A DNA stretch of 64,000 nucleotides from Macrolepiota albuminosa (GCA_027475525.1 JAMWFC010000117.1:2280183-2344182); one strand, 5' to 3'. Counted from the first letter of the stretch, positions 43,814-54,877 are shown. Numbers and translations are program-made. Notes: generated by a model from the sequence alone, not told the origin.

Positions 43814-44390
43814 ATTTGATTAGTAAGGCTGACCAAGGCTGACCAAGAACCTTCCTTTTAGGGTAATAACATAAGAGTTGGCTCATTTCAGCATTAGAAA
43901 TGCTTAGAAAATTCAGATAAAATCACTGAAAAATCAGAAAAAATTCGAGGCCTACTGATACACTGACTTGAGTTTTTCTGAGATTTATAAATGCTTAAAG
44001 AAATCTGAAAAATTCAAGAAAAATTCAATTTAGCTTACAATAATGCTCTGAGAGTTGAGGCAAACTGGGATTGAGCACTGAGTGGTGGAAGACCGAGGCC
44101 TTAACCGAACGAAGTGAGGTTGAGGCTGGGATTAAGCATTGAGTTGTGAAATACCGAGGCCTTAACCGAACGAAGTGAGGTTGAGGCTGGGATTAAGCAT
44201 TGAGTTGCGATTACCGAGGCCTTAACCGAACGAAGTGAGGTTGAGGCTGGGATTAAGCACTGAGTTCTCTATACATACTTGGAGCCCTAACCGAACGAAG
44301 TGAGGTTAGGGTGGAGGCTTAGTTGGGGGGGGTTTGGGGGCGAAGCCTCCAACGAGCTACGAAATTCGTGCCGAAGGCACGAATCGTAGC
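43779..44390 (+). mobile_element. Helitron-like unit C (non-autonomous, shortest)
   Basis: Begins TCTATATAGAATGGGACAAC, has the same A/T-rich block, only three 60-bp repeats (about 44,096-44,260), and the same 3' hairpin end, here one CG shorter at the junction. About 610 bp. Confidence 0.75.
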
Positions 44391-45921
44391 TCTATATAGA
44401 ATGGGACAACCGTTTCGTGGGAACTATTTGATTAGTAAGGCTGACCAAGGCTGACCAAGAACCTTCCTTTTAGGGTAATAACATAAGAGTTGGCTCATTT
44501 CAGCATTAGAAATGCTTAGAAAATTCAGATAAAATCACTGAAAAATCAGAAAAAATTCGAGGCCTACTGATACACTGACTTGAGTTTTTCTGAGATTTAT
44601 AAATGCTTAAAGAAATCTGAAAAATTCAAGAAAAATTCAATTTAGCTTACAATAATGCTCTGAGAGTTGAGGCAAACTGGGATTGAGCACTGAGTGGTGG
44701 ATTACCGAGGCCTTAACCGAACGAAGTGAGGTTGAGGCTGGGATTAAGCATTGAGTTGCGATTACCGAGGCCTTAACCGAACGAAGTGAGGTTGAGGCTG
44801 GGATTAAGCATTGAGTTGCGATTACCGAGGCCTTAACCGAACGAAGTGAGGTTGAGGCTGGGATTAAGCATTGAGTTGCGATTACCGAGGCCTTAACCGA
44901 ACGAAGTGAGGTTGAGGCTGGGATTAAGCATTGAGTTGCGATTACCGAGGCCTTAACCGAACGAAGTGAGGTTGAGGCTGGGATTAAGCATTGAGTTGCG
45001 ATTACCGAGGCCTTAACCGAACGAAGTGAGGTTGAGGCTGGGATTAAGCATTGAGTTGCGATTACCGAGGCCTTAACCGAACGAAGTGAGGTTGAGGCTG
45101 GGATTAAGCATTGAGTTGCGATTACCGAGGCCTTAACCGAACGAAGTGAGGTTGAGGCTGGGATTAAGCATTGAGTTGCGATTACCGAGGCCTTAACCGA
45201 ACGAAGTGAGGTTGAGGCTGGGATTAAGCATTGAGTTGCGATTACCGAGGCCTTAACCGAACGAAGTGAGGTTGAGGCTGGGATTAAGCATTGAGTTGCG
45301 ATTACCGAGGCCTTAACCGAACGAAGTGAGGTTGAGGCTGGGATTAAGCATTGAGTTGCGATTACCGAGGCCTTAACCGAACGAAGTGAGGTTGAGGCTG
45401 GGATTAAGCATTGAGTTGCGATTACCGAGGCCTTAACCGAACGAAGTGAGGTTGAGGCTGGGATTAAGCATTGAGTTGCGATTACCGAGGCCTTAACCGA
45501 ACGAAGTGAGGTTGAGGCTGGGATTAAGCATTGAGTTGCGATTACCGAGGCCTTAACCGAACGAAGTGAGGTTGAGGCTGGGATTAAGCATTGAGTTGCG
45601 ATTACCGAGGCCTTAACCGAACGAAGTGAGGTTGAGGCTGGGATTAAGCATTGAGTTGCGATTACCGAGGCCTTAACCGAACGAAGTGAGGTTGAGGCTG
45701 GGATTAAGCACTGAGTTCTCTATACATACTTGGAGCCCTAACCGAACGAAGTGAGGTTAGGGTGGAGGCTTAGTTGGGGGGGGTTTGGGGGCGAAGCCCC
45801 CAACGAGCTACGAAATTCGTGCCGAAGGCACGAATCGTAGCTCGTCTATATAGAATGGGACAACCGTTTCGTGCCCCCAACGAGCTACGAAATTCGTGCC
45901 GAAGGCACGAATCGTAGCTCG
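44391..45921 (+). mobile_element. Helitron-like unit D (non-autonomous)
   Basis: Same 5' subtype as C and E, A/T-rich block, 17 copies of the 60-bp repeat (44,701-45,720), and the usual 3' hairpin end. It is followed directly by autonomous unit E in the same orientation. Confidence 0.75.
44701..45720 (+). repeat. 60-bp minisatellite, 17 copies (unit D)
   Basis: Seventeen perfect-period repeats with the GCGATTACCGAG linker type, ending CACTGAGTTCTCTATACAT before the 3' terminal block. Confidence 0.95.
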
Positions 45922-45949
45922 TCTATATAGAATGGGACAACCGTTTCGT
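45796..45949. repeat. 77-bp exact tandem duplication (seam 17)
   Basis: Bases 45796-45872 are repeated at 45873-45949, period 77, across the unit D end and unit E start. Confidence 0.9.
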
Positions 45950-46266
45950 GAGAACTATCTGATTAGTAAGGCTGACCAAGGCTGACCAAGGCTGACCAAG
46001 AACCTTCCTTTTTGGGTAACGACATCTCATTTTTCGTACTGAGAGTCTCAATTTTGTACTTAGAGTATAAAAAATAAAATATGTATATTGTAAACTTCAA
46101 TATTAATATAAATACCATATTTGGACATTTTTGGATTGTGTCCAGATGAGAAGAGGCCAAACGCGATTTAGTGGACACCAGTTTTCACGCCTTGCGTGTT
46201 CTTTGACCACACATGACCAAACAAACTCGAAATTCACCGTTGTAGTGAGAAGACACTACAAACAAA

Positions 46267-46773
46267 GTAAGTGTCAATTTGTTGATTGATTGATCAAATG
46301 TTTACAAACGTTGAATTCAGCATATTTGACACTACAAACAAAGTTACAACAAAGTAAGTATTGGCTTATTTATTATTGATCAATTAATAAACATTCAATT
46401 CAGCTACAAACAATTCCGAAATCGTTACAACAAAGTAAGTATTGGTTTGTTTATTATTGATCAATGCTAATTCAGCTTATTTGACACTACAAACAGTATT
46501 TGACACTACAAACAAATCCGAAATCATTACAACAAAGTAAGTGTTGGTTTATTTATTATTGATCAATGCTAATACATATTCAATTCAGCTTATTTGACAC
46601 TACAAACAGTTAGTATCAGTTCATTTATTATTGATCAATGCTAATAAACAGTGAATTCAGCTTATTAGTGAAAGCTTGACAACATTTAGCTATTGATATA
46701 CTAGATATATCATCATGTAAGTAACTTTTAAAGAGTTTGGACTATTGAAATGCTTAAAAAATCAATAATCTAG
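46267..46773 (+). other. 5' leader ladder of six predicted mini-introns
   Basis: Six consecutive GT-AG introns are predicted: 46267-46320, 46354-46403, 46435-46475, 46537-46588, 46609-46660 and 46717-46773. The first five have GTAAGT or GTTAGT donors and TTCAG acceptors. Their interiors are related: TTATTGATCAAT with its palindrome ATTGATCAAT, usually followed by the branch-like GCTAAT. The exon pieces between them are also related (CTTATTTGACACTACAAACA, TTACAACAAA), so whole exon-intron cassettes appear to have been duplicated. The sixth joins AT to G and so creates the start codon. Predicted from sequence only. Confidence 0.65.
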
Positions 46774-49700
46774 GCAATCTTCAACTACTCATTCTGAACC
46801 CAGGACTCCTGAAGGTCAAAGACAGCAGGCTAGGATTGAAAGCAGGCTTCAACAGTTGCAAATGACTGATCCTGATGATCGTCGTGCACATAGAAGTAGA
46901 AGATCTACTTCAGTGGTTATACCACTTGATTTTGGAACTGAGGGTATGGGATCTGGGAGTATACAAACAGGGGGAATACAAACAGGGGGAATACAAACAG
47001 GGGGAATACAAACAGGGGGAATGCAAACTGGAGGAATACAAAATGGAGGTATACAAACAGGGGGAATACAAACAGGGGGAATGCAAACTGGGGGAAGAGG
47101 GTCTGAAGATATGCCTATTGCTCAGGATCCATTTGCTATTGTCATTCAAACAGGGGGAATGCAAACTGGGGGAAGAGGGTCTGAAGATATGCCTATTGCT
47201 CAGGATCCATTTGCTATTGTCATTCCTCAAACTCATTTGCCTGAAGGATGGGATGCACCTTTACAGAATCCCATACCTAGAATGGTGCCACCTCTACCTG
47301 TTTCTACATCCAGAAGAAACAATAGGCCTAGAATGGTACCACTTCTACCTGCTCTACCTCTTCCTATACATAGAAGAGACAACCTGCCTACTATTGCTCC
47401 ACTTTCTGTGGACATTCCTGAAACTGTTCTGCCTGAAGGATGGGATACTCCTTTACAGAATCCTATGCCTATAGTGCCACCCCTACCTGCTCTGGCATTT
47501 AGAAGAGTCAGAAATGTATCTGTACAGAATTCTATGCCACCTCTACCTCCTGCCAGACTAGCAGATTTACAAGAGCAGCAAAGGCTGAGACATATGGCTA
47601 TGATTCAAGAACAAGACAGACAACAGGAATTGGCACAAGCAATAGTAGAGGAGCAACAAAGGGTCAGACATGAGGAGCAAGAGAGGGAACAAAGACAACA
47701 TGAAGCATTGGCTACTTTGCACCAAGAAAGGCTGAGGGAGGAGGAAGGATTGAGGCAACAGGAACAACAGGAACTGAGACTAGAGGTAAGGCAAAGCCAA
47801 CTTTAAAAGCCTATCTTAATTGACAAAATTTGACAGTCTGTTGATCTCAATCCTGAACATAGGCCTTTGAATCAGGCTAGGGCTGAAAGGATCTTACAAA
47901 ACTGGCAACAGCAACATTTAGCTGATCTTGAAGAGGATTTCAATGATTTGGATCCTCATGGATTACAAAATATCCATGCAGCTTTTGATGAAATGCTTCA
48001 AAATCCTTTGGAGTATTTGGAGCATCCCATAGACAATGAGATTGATCCAAATCTACTGGATGATCCTAGGAATAATCCTGCTGAGAATATAGAGGAGGAC
48101 TTGGAGTATGTGGATCCACCTGGAGATAATAGACAGCAATATCTACCAGCACCTCCTGACTTGGAGTATGTGGATCCACCTGGGGATGTCATGCAGCAAA
48201 ATGTACCAGCACCTCCTGTCTTACAGAGGATACAACAACCTGATGATGTTCAGCCTAGAAATGCTCTTCCAACAGGAAGACAGCATTATCTGGATGGATC
48301 CCCTTCACATTATCTTGGTTCTATGGATGTTGCATGTCCACACTGTCATGCTCTACATTTTGATGCTGAAAAGCTCTCCAAGTCTACTAGACGTAATCCA
48401 AAGTTTGGCATGTGCTGTTTACAAGGGCAGATTGATTTGCCTAGACTTGAAGATGCTCCACCAGAACTGCTTGGCTTACTCCAAGGTCACCATCCTCTTT
48501 CTGATGCTTTTAAAGCATCTATTCGCCAATACAATGCAGCCTTTGCATTTACATCTCTGGGAGTCAAAATTGACCAGGCAATTACCAATGCTCCTGGACC
48601 ATACAGCTTTAGGATCAATGGAGAGCTCCATCATCTGACAGGTGCTTTGCTTCCAACTGAAGGTGATCATCCTGTGTATGCACAACTCTACTTCTACGAT
48701 CACAATCAACAATTGGCTTTTCGTCAGAGAAGCAATCCTAGATTGGATCCTCAGATAATGGCCTCTTTGCAGGATATGCTTCATAGAGTCAATCCCTTTA
48801 TTGGCTTATACAAGCTTGCAAAGCAGATTATGACAGAAGTACCTGAAGGCCAACCACAAAGGCTTTCTGTTCAACTGAGGGCTGACTTTGGAGACCATCG
48901 ACGCTATAACAACCCTAATGAACAGGAAGGAGTTGCTGCAATTATACCAGGAGATGGTTCTGAAGAACGATCAGATCACCGTGACATAGTCCTGCATCTG
49001 CATGGAGGTCAATTGAAGCGAATCAGCCATTTGCATCCCTATTATACTCCCTTGCACTATACTGTCATATTTCCAACTGGAGAACCTGGATTTCACACCG
49101 ATATTCAATCTCAATTTGGACCAGCAGGAGAACAAAGAGCCAAAAAGGTTAGCCAAACTGCATATTATGCATATAGGCTGCAGCAGAGGGCTTTGGAAGC
49201 CAATGCTGCATTGCTTTGGAGTAGCAGACTGTTCCAGCAATATGTTGTGGATGCATGGGCATCAATAGAACAATCAAAGCTCAACTGGGTCAGGCAGAAT
49301 CAAAAGAAGATTAGGGCTGAAGTCTATCAAGGAGTGGTCGATGCGGCTACTGGAGATGAAAATTTACGCAGGCAAAGCCGACGTGTGGTCCTCCCCTCTT
49401 CTCATGTTGGAAGTGAACGACATATGCAGCAACTATTCCAGGACTCTATGGCTATTTGCAGGTGGTCCTCCCCTCTTCTCATGTTGGAAGTGAACGACAT
49501 ATGCAGCAACTATTCCAGGACTCTATGGCTATTTGCAGACATTTCCACAAACCAGATCTCTTCATCACTATGACTGCCAATCCAAAGTGGCCAGAAATTG
49601 AAGAGGCTTTGTTGAAGGAACCTATGGTTAATGGAAAGAGGCAAACAGCTTCTGACCGTCCAGATATTGTTGCCAGAGTATTTGAACTCAAGAAGAATGC

Positions 49701-52649
49701 TCTTTTGAAGGACATAAAAGATGGTCTATTTGGAAAATGTGTGGCATCTGTCCATACCATTGAATTTCAAAAGAGGGGACTTCCACATATACATATCTTG
49801 ATCTTTTTCCATCATCATGACAAGATCAAAGATGCAGCTCATGTGGACACTATTGTTTCTGCTCAAATTCCTGATCCAGTGACTCAGCCTCAATTGTATC
49901 AGGTATTGGCTTTGCTTGAATTATCAATGCAGTGACTGACCTTTGTTATTAGGTTGTTACTACCAATATGGTTCATGGTCCATGTGGAGCAGATTTTCCC
50001 AATGCCAAGTGCATGGTAGATGGCAAATGTTCCAAGAGATATCCCAAGGAATTTCAGGAAGCTACACAGTATGGTGATGATGGCTATCCCCAATATGCCA
50101 GACCTAACAATGGCCGCTTTTTTGAAAAGCATGGTCGTCGTTATGACAATCGTAATGTTGTCCCATACAATCCATATCTCTCAGCCAAATTCCAATGTCA
50201 TATCAATGTGGAAGTCTGTGCTTCAGTGGATGCAATCAAATACATTCACAAGTACATCTACAAGGGCCATGATAGGACAACTTTGGAGATTGCTAGAGAG
50301 GAGAGAGATGAAATCAAAGAACACTTGGATGCCAGATACATTTCTGCTCCTGAGGCTTGCTGGCACATCTTTGAATTCAACATGCATGCTGAATATCCTT
50401 CAGTGTACAGATTGCCTGTGCATTTGGAAAACCAGCATGAAGTCTATTTCCCAGATGATGAACCAATACAGGTGGTGGCTGCTAGACCTAATGCAGACAA
50501 GACTGCACTCACAGCTTGGTTTGAAGCCAATACCAGGTTTCCCAATAATAACACCACTTATCAGAACTTTCCAACCAAGTTTGTTTATGAAGCATCTAAA
50601 CGGAGTTGGAAGGAGAGGCAGAGAGGGACAGCAATTGGGAGGATGTACTTTGCTTCACCAAGACAGGGAGAAAGGTTCTATCTCAGGATGCTCTTGACTG
50701 TTGTAACCAATGCAACTTCATGGGCTGATCTCAGGATAGTCAATGGCCATATCTATCCCACTTATCAAGAAGCATGCAAGGCTCTAGGTCTTTTGGAGGA
50801 TGATGCAGAATGGAGGCAGTGTCTCACTGAAGCTGCTCCAATTCAACTAGGATCAGCTCTCAGGCAGCTGTTTTGCACTATTCTATTCCACTGTGCTCCT
50901 GCCACTCCTGAGGCTCTATGGGACGAATTCAAACATTCTATCTGTGATGATCTTCGACACAGATTGGAACATACTAGGCAATACAGGGACCGAGTCTTTA
51001 CCAATGAGGATGTCTATGACTATGGCCTTTATCTCATCAATGACACTTTGATGAATTTTGGAAAAACTCTGAAAGACTTTCCCAACATGCCAGAGGCTCA
51101 ACAGAATTGGAACATAGTTCCAGGTAATTGGCATTTGCATAAAAGATTGACTTGAATACTGATCATTCTTCTAGGCAACAGGCTTTTAGAAGATGAAACC
51201 AATTATGATGTTGAGGAGCTCAAGCAAAGAGTGGAGAGTAACAAGGCCAAGTTCAATGTGGAACAACTGGAGACTTTCAATGCTGTCATAAACTCAGTAA
51301 ACAACAATTTGGGCAGGATGCTATTCATTCACAGTGCTGGAGGATGTGGCAAAACCTTTGTCTGCAATACTCTGGCTGCTGCAGTTCGTTCCAATGGAGA
51401 TGTGGCATTATGTGTAGCATCATCTGGCATTGCTGCCTTATTGTTGGAAGGGGGTAGGACAGCTCATTCAAGATTTAAAATTCCCATTCCTGCTCTTGAC
51501 ACATCCATTGCCAATATCAAGAGAGGAACCCAGTTATCACAGCTCATACTTCGCACCAAAGTTGTTATTTGGGATGAAGTTCCAATGCAACACAAAAATG
51601 CCATTGACTCTGTCGATCGTGGCTTCAGAGACATCTTCGATAATGACATTTCCTTTGGTGGAGTCACTGTGGTTTTTGGAGGGGACTTTAGGCAAACTCT
51701 TCCAGTGGTTCCACATGGACTCAGGCAGCAGATGATTGCTGCTTCACTCAAAAGGGGCCGACTTTGGGATAATATTCAAGTCCATTACTTGGTCCAAAAT
51801 ATGCGGTTGGAGCAGACTGTAGACAATATTGCTCATGCAGCTTGGTTGTTGGATGTTGGTGCAGGGAAAAATCTAGGACCTGGAGAAACAGTCAAACTGC
51901 CTGAAAGGATGATCTGTGATGACAATTCTATCACTGGATTGATTTCTTCCACATATCCTGATATTGGTCATCCTCAAAATGATCAGTATTACCTGGACCG
52001 GACTATTCTCTCTGGCAAGAACTCTGATATAGAGGAGATCAATGCAGAAGTTCTAGAGAGGTATCCAGGGGAAGAAAGGATTTTACAGAGTGCAGATTCT
52101 GTTCTCTCTGATAACAGGAATCCTGATGGCCTTGCCTTATATCCTGTGGAATATCTCAACTCTTTGAAAGCCAGTAGTTTGCCTTTGGCTAAACTGGCTT
52201 TGAAGATTGGAGTTCCTGTCATGCTCCTCAGGAATCTGGACACAACCAAAGGACTTTGCAATGGAACAAGAATGATTGTCACTCATATCAGCACCAGAGT
52301 CCTCAGATGTCGTATTATCAGTGGAGATGCCAAGTTTGCAGGTTCAACTGTTTTGATTCCAAGGATCAATCTAGATGCCTCTGAAGAGGATTTGCCCATA
52401 CCATTACGCAGGAGACAGTTTCCAATTCGATTGGCCTTTGCTATGACTATTAACAAGTCTCAAGGGCAATCAGTCAAGCATGTTGGATTGGACCTTCGAT
52501 CACCTGTTTTTACACATGGCCAACTTTATGTTGCACTTTCTCGATGCACATCAGGAGATCGTATCAAGGTGATTTTATCAGAAGAAAATACATCAAGAGC
52601 GACTGCAAATATTGTATATCAAGAAGTTCTCAATGGTTTACAAATGTAA
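46715..52649 (+). CDS. RepHel: Helitron HUH nuclease-helicase transposase
   Basis: Rolling-circle transposase of Helitrons. With introns 46717-46773, 47786-47836, 49903-49952 and 51124-51174 removed and one seam-18 copy dropped, the frame is exactly 1883 codons including TAA, so it is probably intact. The start ATG is formed by splicing (AT|G). The N-terminus has IQTGG tandem repeats and a Gln/Glu-rich coiled coil (about residues 240-335). A zinc-finger-like CPHCHALHFDAEK...FGMCC lies near residue 500. The Helitron N-terminal domain (LFQQYVVDAWASIEQSKLNW) follows. The HUH motif RGLPHIHIL is near 960 and the two-tyrosine motif AIKYIHKYIYKGHD near 1096. The Pif1-like helicase follows: HSAGGCGKTFV (Walker A, about 1448), VVIWDEVPMQ (Walker B), VTVVFGGDFRQTLPVV, and MTINKSQGQSVKHVGLDLRS near the end. 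Confidence 0.9.
46951..47232 (+). repeat. In-frame coding repeats: 15-bp IQTGG units and a 78-bp duplication
   Basis: About ten repeats of a 15-bp unit encode (I/M)QTGG (46,963-47,096). A 78-bp in-frame duplication follows (47,069-47,146 and 47,147-47,224). Unlike the seams its period is 78, a multiple of three, and it lies in natural low-complexity coding sequence, so I take it as a real protein repeat. Confidence 0.8.
49385..49538. repeat. 77-bp exact tandem duplication (seam 18)
   Basis: Bases 49385-49461 are repeated exactly at 49462-49538 inside RepHel. Removing one copy joins the Helitron N-terminal domain to RHFHKPDLFITMTANPKWPE in frame. Confidence 0.92.
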
Positions 52650-52804
52650 GTGTGATTGTTAATTATATACTTATTACTAACTTTATATTTTAGCATCTAA
52701 CTTGATACTGTACATATAACTTGGAATTGTAGCATTATTTTTTGGGTTTACAAATGTGAGTATGATTGTTAATTACCTACTTATTACTAACTTTTATATT
52801 TTAG
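52646..52804 (+). other. Duplicated terminal intron overlapping the RepHel stop codon
   Basis: A predicted intron 52646-52693 has donor GTAAGTGTGATTG, branch TACTAAC and acceptor TTTTAG. Its donor lies inside the stop codon, so unspliced RNA ends LQM-stop and spliced RNA ends LQII-stop. A near-identical copy (52756-52804), preceded by the same GGTTTACAAAT, lies in the 3' untranslated region. Confidence 0.6.
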
Positions 52805-52979
52805 CATCTAACTTGATATTTGTTGATACTGTACTAATAGAATATATATAACTTGGAATTGTAACATCATTTCTTGATAAATGTGAACTTTCTATTCTTT
52901 AACAACATATGCTTGAACCAGTAAGACATAATGAAAGTAAGTCATGATAGAAGTTGAGTTATGAATATACATATTTGGA

Positions 52980-53286
52980 ACCCCTAACCGAACGAAGTGA
53001 GGTTGGGGTGAAGGCTGAGTTACTTATATACATACTTGGAGCCCTAACCGAACGAAGTGAGGTTGGGGTGGAGGCTAAGTTACTTATACATACTTGGAGC
53101 CCTAACCGAACGAAGTGAGGTTAGGGTGGAGGCTTAGTTGGGGGGGGGTTTGGGGGCGAAGCCCCCAACGAGCTACGAAATTCGTGCCGAAGGCACGAAT
53201 CGTAGCTCGTTTAGTTGGGGGGGGGTTTGGGGGCGAAGCCCCCAACGAGCTACGAAATTCGTGCCGAAGGCACGAATCGTAGCTCG
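52980..53286 (+). repeat. 3' terminal hairpin block of unit E
   Basis: Three hairpins of type (C)CCCTAACC-GAACGAAGTGA-GGTT(A/G)GGG near 52,981, 53,041 and 53,101. Then comes a run of nine G, TTT, GGGGG, and the hairpins GGGGGC-GAA-GCCCCC and ACGAGCTACG(AA)ATTCGTGCC-GAA-GGCACGAATCGTAGCTCGT (written here as arms and loop). Both end hairpins have GAA loops closed by C-G. Seam 19 doubles the last part. Confidence 0.8.
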
Positions 53287-53287
53287 T
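53134..53287. repeat. 77-bp exact tandem duplication (seam 19)
   Basis: Bases 53134-53210 are repeated exactly at 53211-53287, doubling the terminal hairpins of unit E. Confidence 0.9.
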
Positions 53288-54877
53288 CTCTATATAATGC
53301 GACGACGCCTGGGAAATGATGTGCTTAGTCAGTTTTGACAGTTTCTGACTAAGGCTGACAAATACTTCCTTTTTCGTTTGTTTTTTGGTAGATGTATGTA
53401 TAAAGTGCTTAGAAATTTGAAGGAAAATCACCAAAAAATCAGGAAAAATTCAGAGGCTACTGATACACTGATTGTGAATTTTTTGAGGTTTATAAATGCT
53501 TAAAGAAATCTGAAAATTTCAAGAAAAATTCAATTGCTAAGTTTTTCAGGAGATGTTAGTGGAAAATGCTCAAATAATTCCAGGAAAATCACCAGAAAAT
53601 GAGAAAAAATTCAAATGCTACTAATATACTGATTTTTAGTTTTTTAAAGATTTATAAATGCTGAATAAAATCTGAAAAATTTGAGAAGAATTCAATTTAG
53701 CTTACTTTGAGAGTTGGGGAAAGGGCACTGAGTTGTGAAATGCGGAGGCCTTAACCGAACGAAGTGAGGTTGAGGCCGGGAATGAGCACTGAGTTGTGAA
53801 ATGCGGAGGCCTTAACCGAACGAAGTGAGGTTGAGGCCGGGAATGAGCACTGAGTTGTGAAATGCGGAGGCCTTAACCGAACGAAGTGAGGTTGAGGCCG
53901 GGAATGAGCACTGAGTTGTGAAATGCGGAGGCCTTAACCGAACGAAGTGAGGTTGAGGCCGGGAATGAGCACTGAGTTGTGAAATGCGGAGGCCTTAACC
54001 GAACGAAGTGAGGTTGAGGCCGGGAATGAGCACTGAGTTGTGAAATGCGGAGGCCTTAACCGAACGAAGTGAGGTTGAGGCCGGGAATGAGCACTGAGTT
54101 GTGAAATGCGGAGGCCTTAACCGAACGAAGTGAGGTTGAGGCCGGGAATGAGCACTGAGTTGTGAAATGCGGAGGCCTTAACCGAACGAAGTGAGGTTGA
54201 GGCCGGGAATGAGCACTGAGTTGTGAAATGCGGAGGCCTTAACCGAACGAAGTGAGGTTGAGGCCGGGAATGAGCACTGAGTTGTGAAATGCGGAGGCCT
54301 TAACCGAACGAAGTGAGGTTGAGGCCGGGAATGAGCACTGAGTTGTGAAATGCGGAGGCCTTAACCGAACGAAGTGAGGTTGAGGCCGGGAATGAGCACT
54401 GAGTTGTGAAATGCGGAGGCCTTAACCGAACGAAGTGAGGTTGAGGCCGGGAATGAGCACTGAGTTGTGAAATGCGGAGGCCTTAACCGAACGAAGTGAG
54501 GTTGAGGCCGGGAATGAGCACTGAGTTGTGAAATGCGGAGGCCTTAACCGAACGAAGTGAGGTTGAGGCCGGGAATGAGCACTGAGTTGTGAAATGCGGA
54601 GGCCTTAACCGAACGAAGTGAGGTTGAGGCCGGGAATGAGCACTGAGTTGTGAAATGCGGAGGCCTTAACCGAACGAAGTGAGGTTGAGGCCGGGAATGA
54701 GCACTGAGTTGTGAAATGCGGAGGCCTTAACCGAACGAAGTGAGGTTGAGGCCGGGAATGAGCACTGAGTTGTGAAATGCGGAGGCCTTAACCGAACGAA
54801 GTGAGGTTGAGGCCGGGAATGAGCACTGAGTTGTGAAATGCGGAGGCCTTAACCGAACGAAGTGAGGTTGAGGCCGG
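53287..54877 (+). mobile_element. Helitron-like unit F (non-autonomous, interrupted)
   Basis: Begins TCTCTATATAATGCGACGAC, has a diverged A/T-rich block with tandem sub-repeats (TTTATAAATGCT...AAATCTGAAAA), then about 19 copies of a 61-bp minisatellite. Its 3' end is missing here because the gypsy LTR starts within a repeat at 54,878; the rest may lie beyond the retrotransposon. Confidence 0.7.
53720..54877 (+). repeat. 61-bp minisatellite, about 19 copies (unit F)
   Basis: Period 61, not 60. Each unit holds GGCCTTAACC-GAACGAAGTGA-GGTTGAGGCC with linker GGGAATGAGCACTGAGTTGT. It is related to, but a different subfamily from, the 60-bp arrays. Confidence 0.95.

Larger units (their letters stand above)
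45922..53286 (+). mobile_element. Autonomous Helitron-like element, unit E
   Basis: About 7.4 kb from TCTATATAGAATGGGACAAC to the terminal hairpin ending GTAGCTCG. It holds the complete RepHel gene. The 5' 60-100 bp are nearly identical to units C and D. The last 180 bp contain three CCCTAACC-type hairpins and the CGAAG-loop hairpins found in all the units. A 5'-TC start fits Helitrons. A canonical CTRR 3' end is not seen, and since both neighbours are sibling units the host target site cannot be read. It has no minisatellite array. Confidence 0.8.

Noticed and set aside
41161..45720. CRISPR-like array
   Set aside because: The repeats are contiguous 60-bp units without unique spacers, in a eukaryotic transposon; there are no cas genes.
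47069..47224. Another assembly seam
   Set aside because: The period is 78, in frame, and inside a naturally repetitive coding stretch; it does not fit the 77-bp series.
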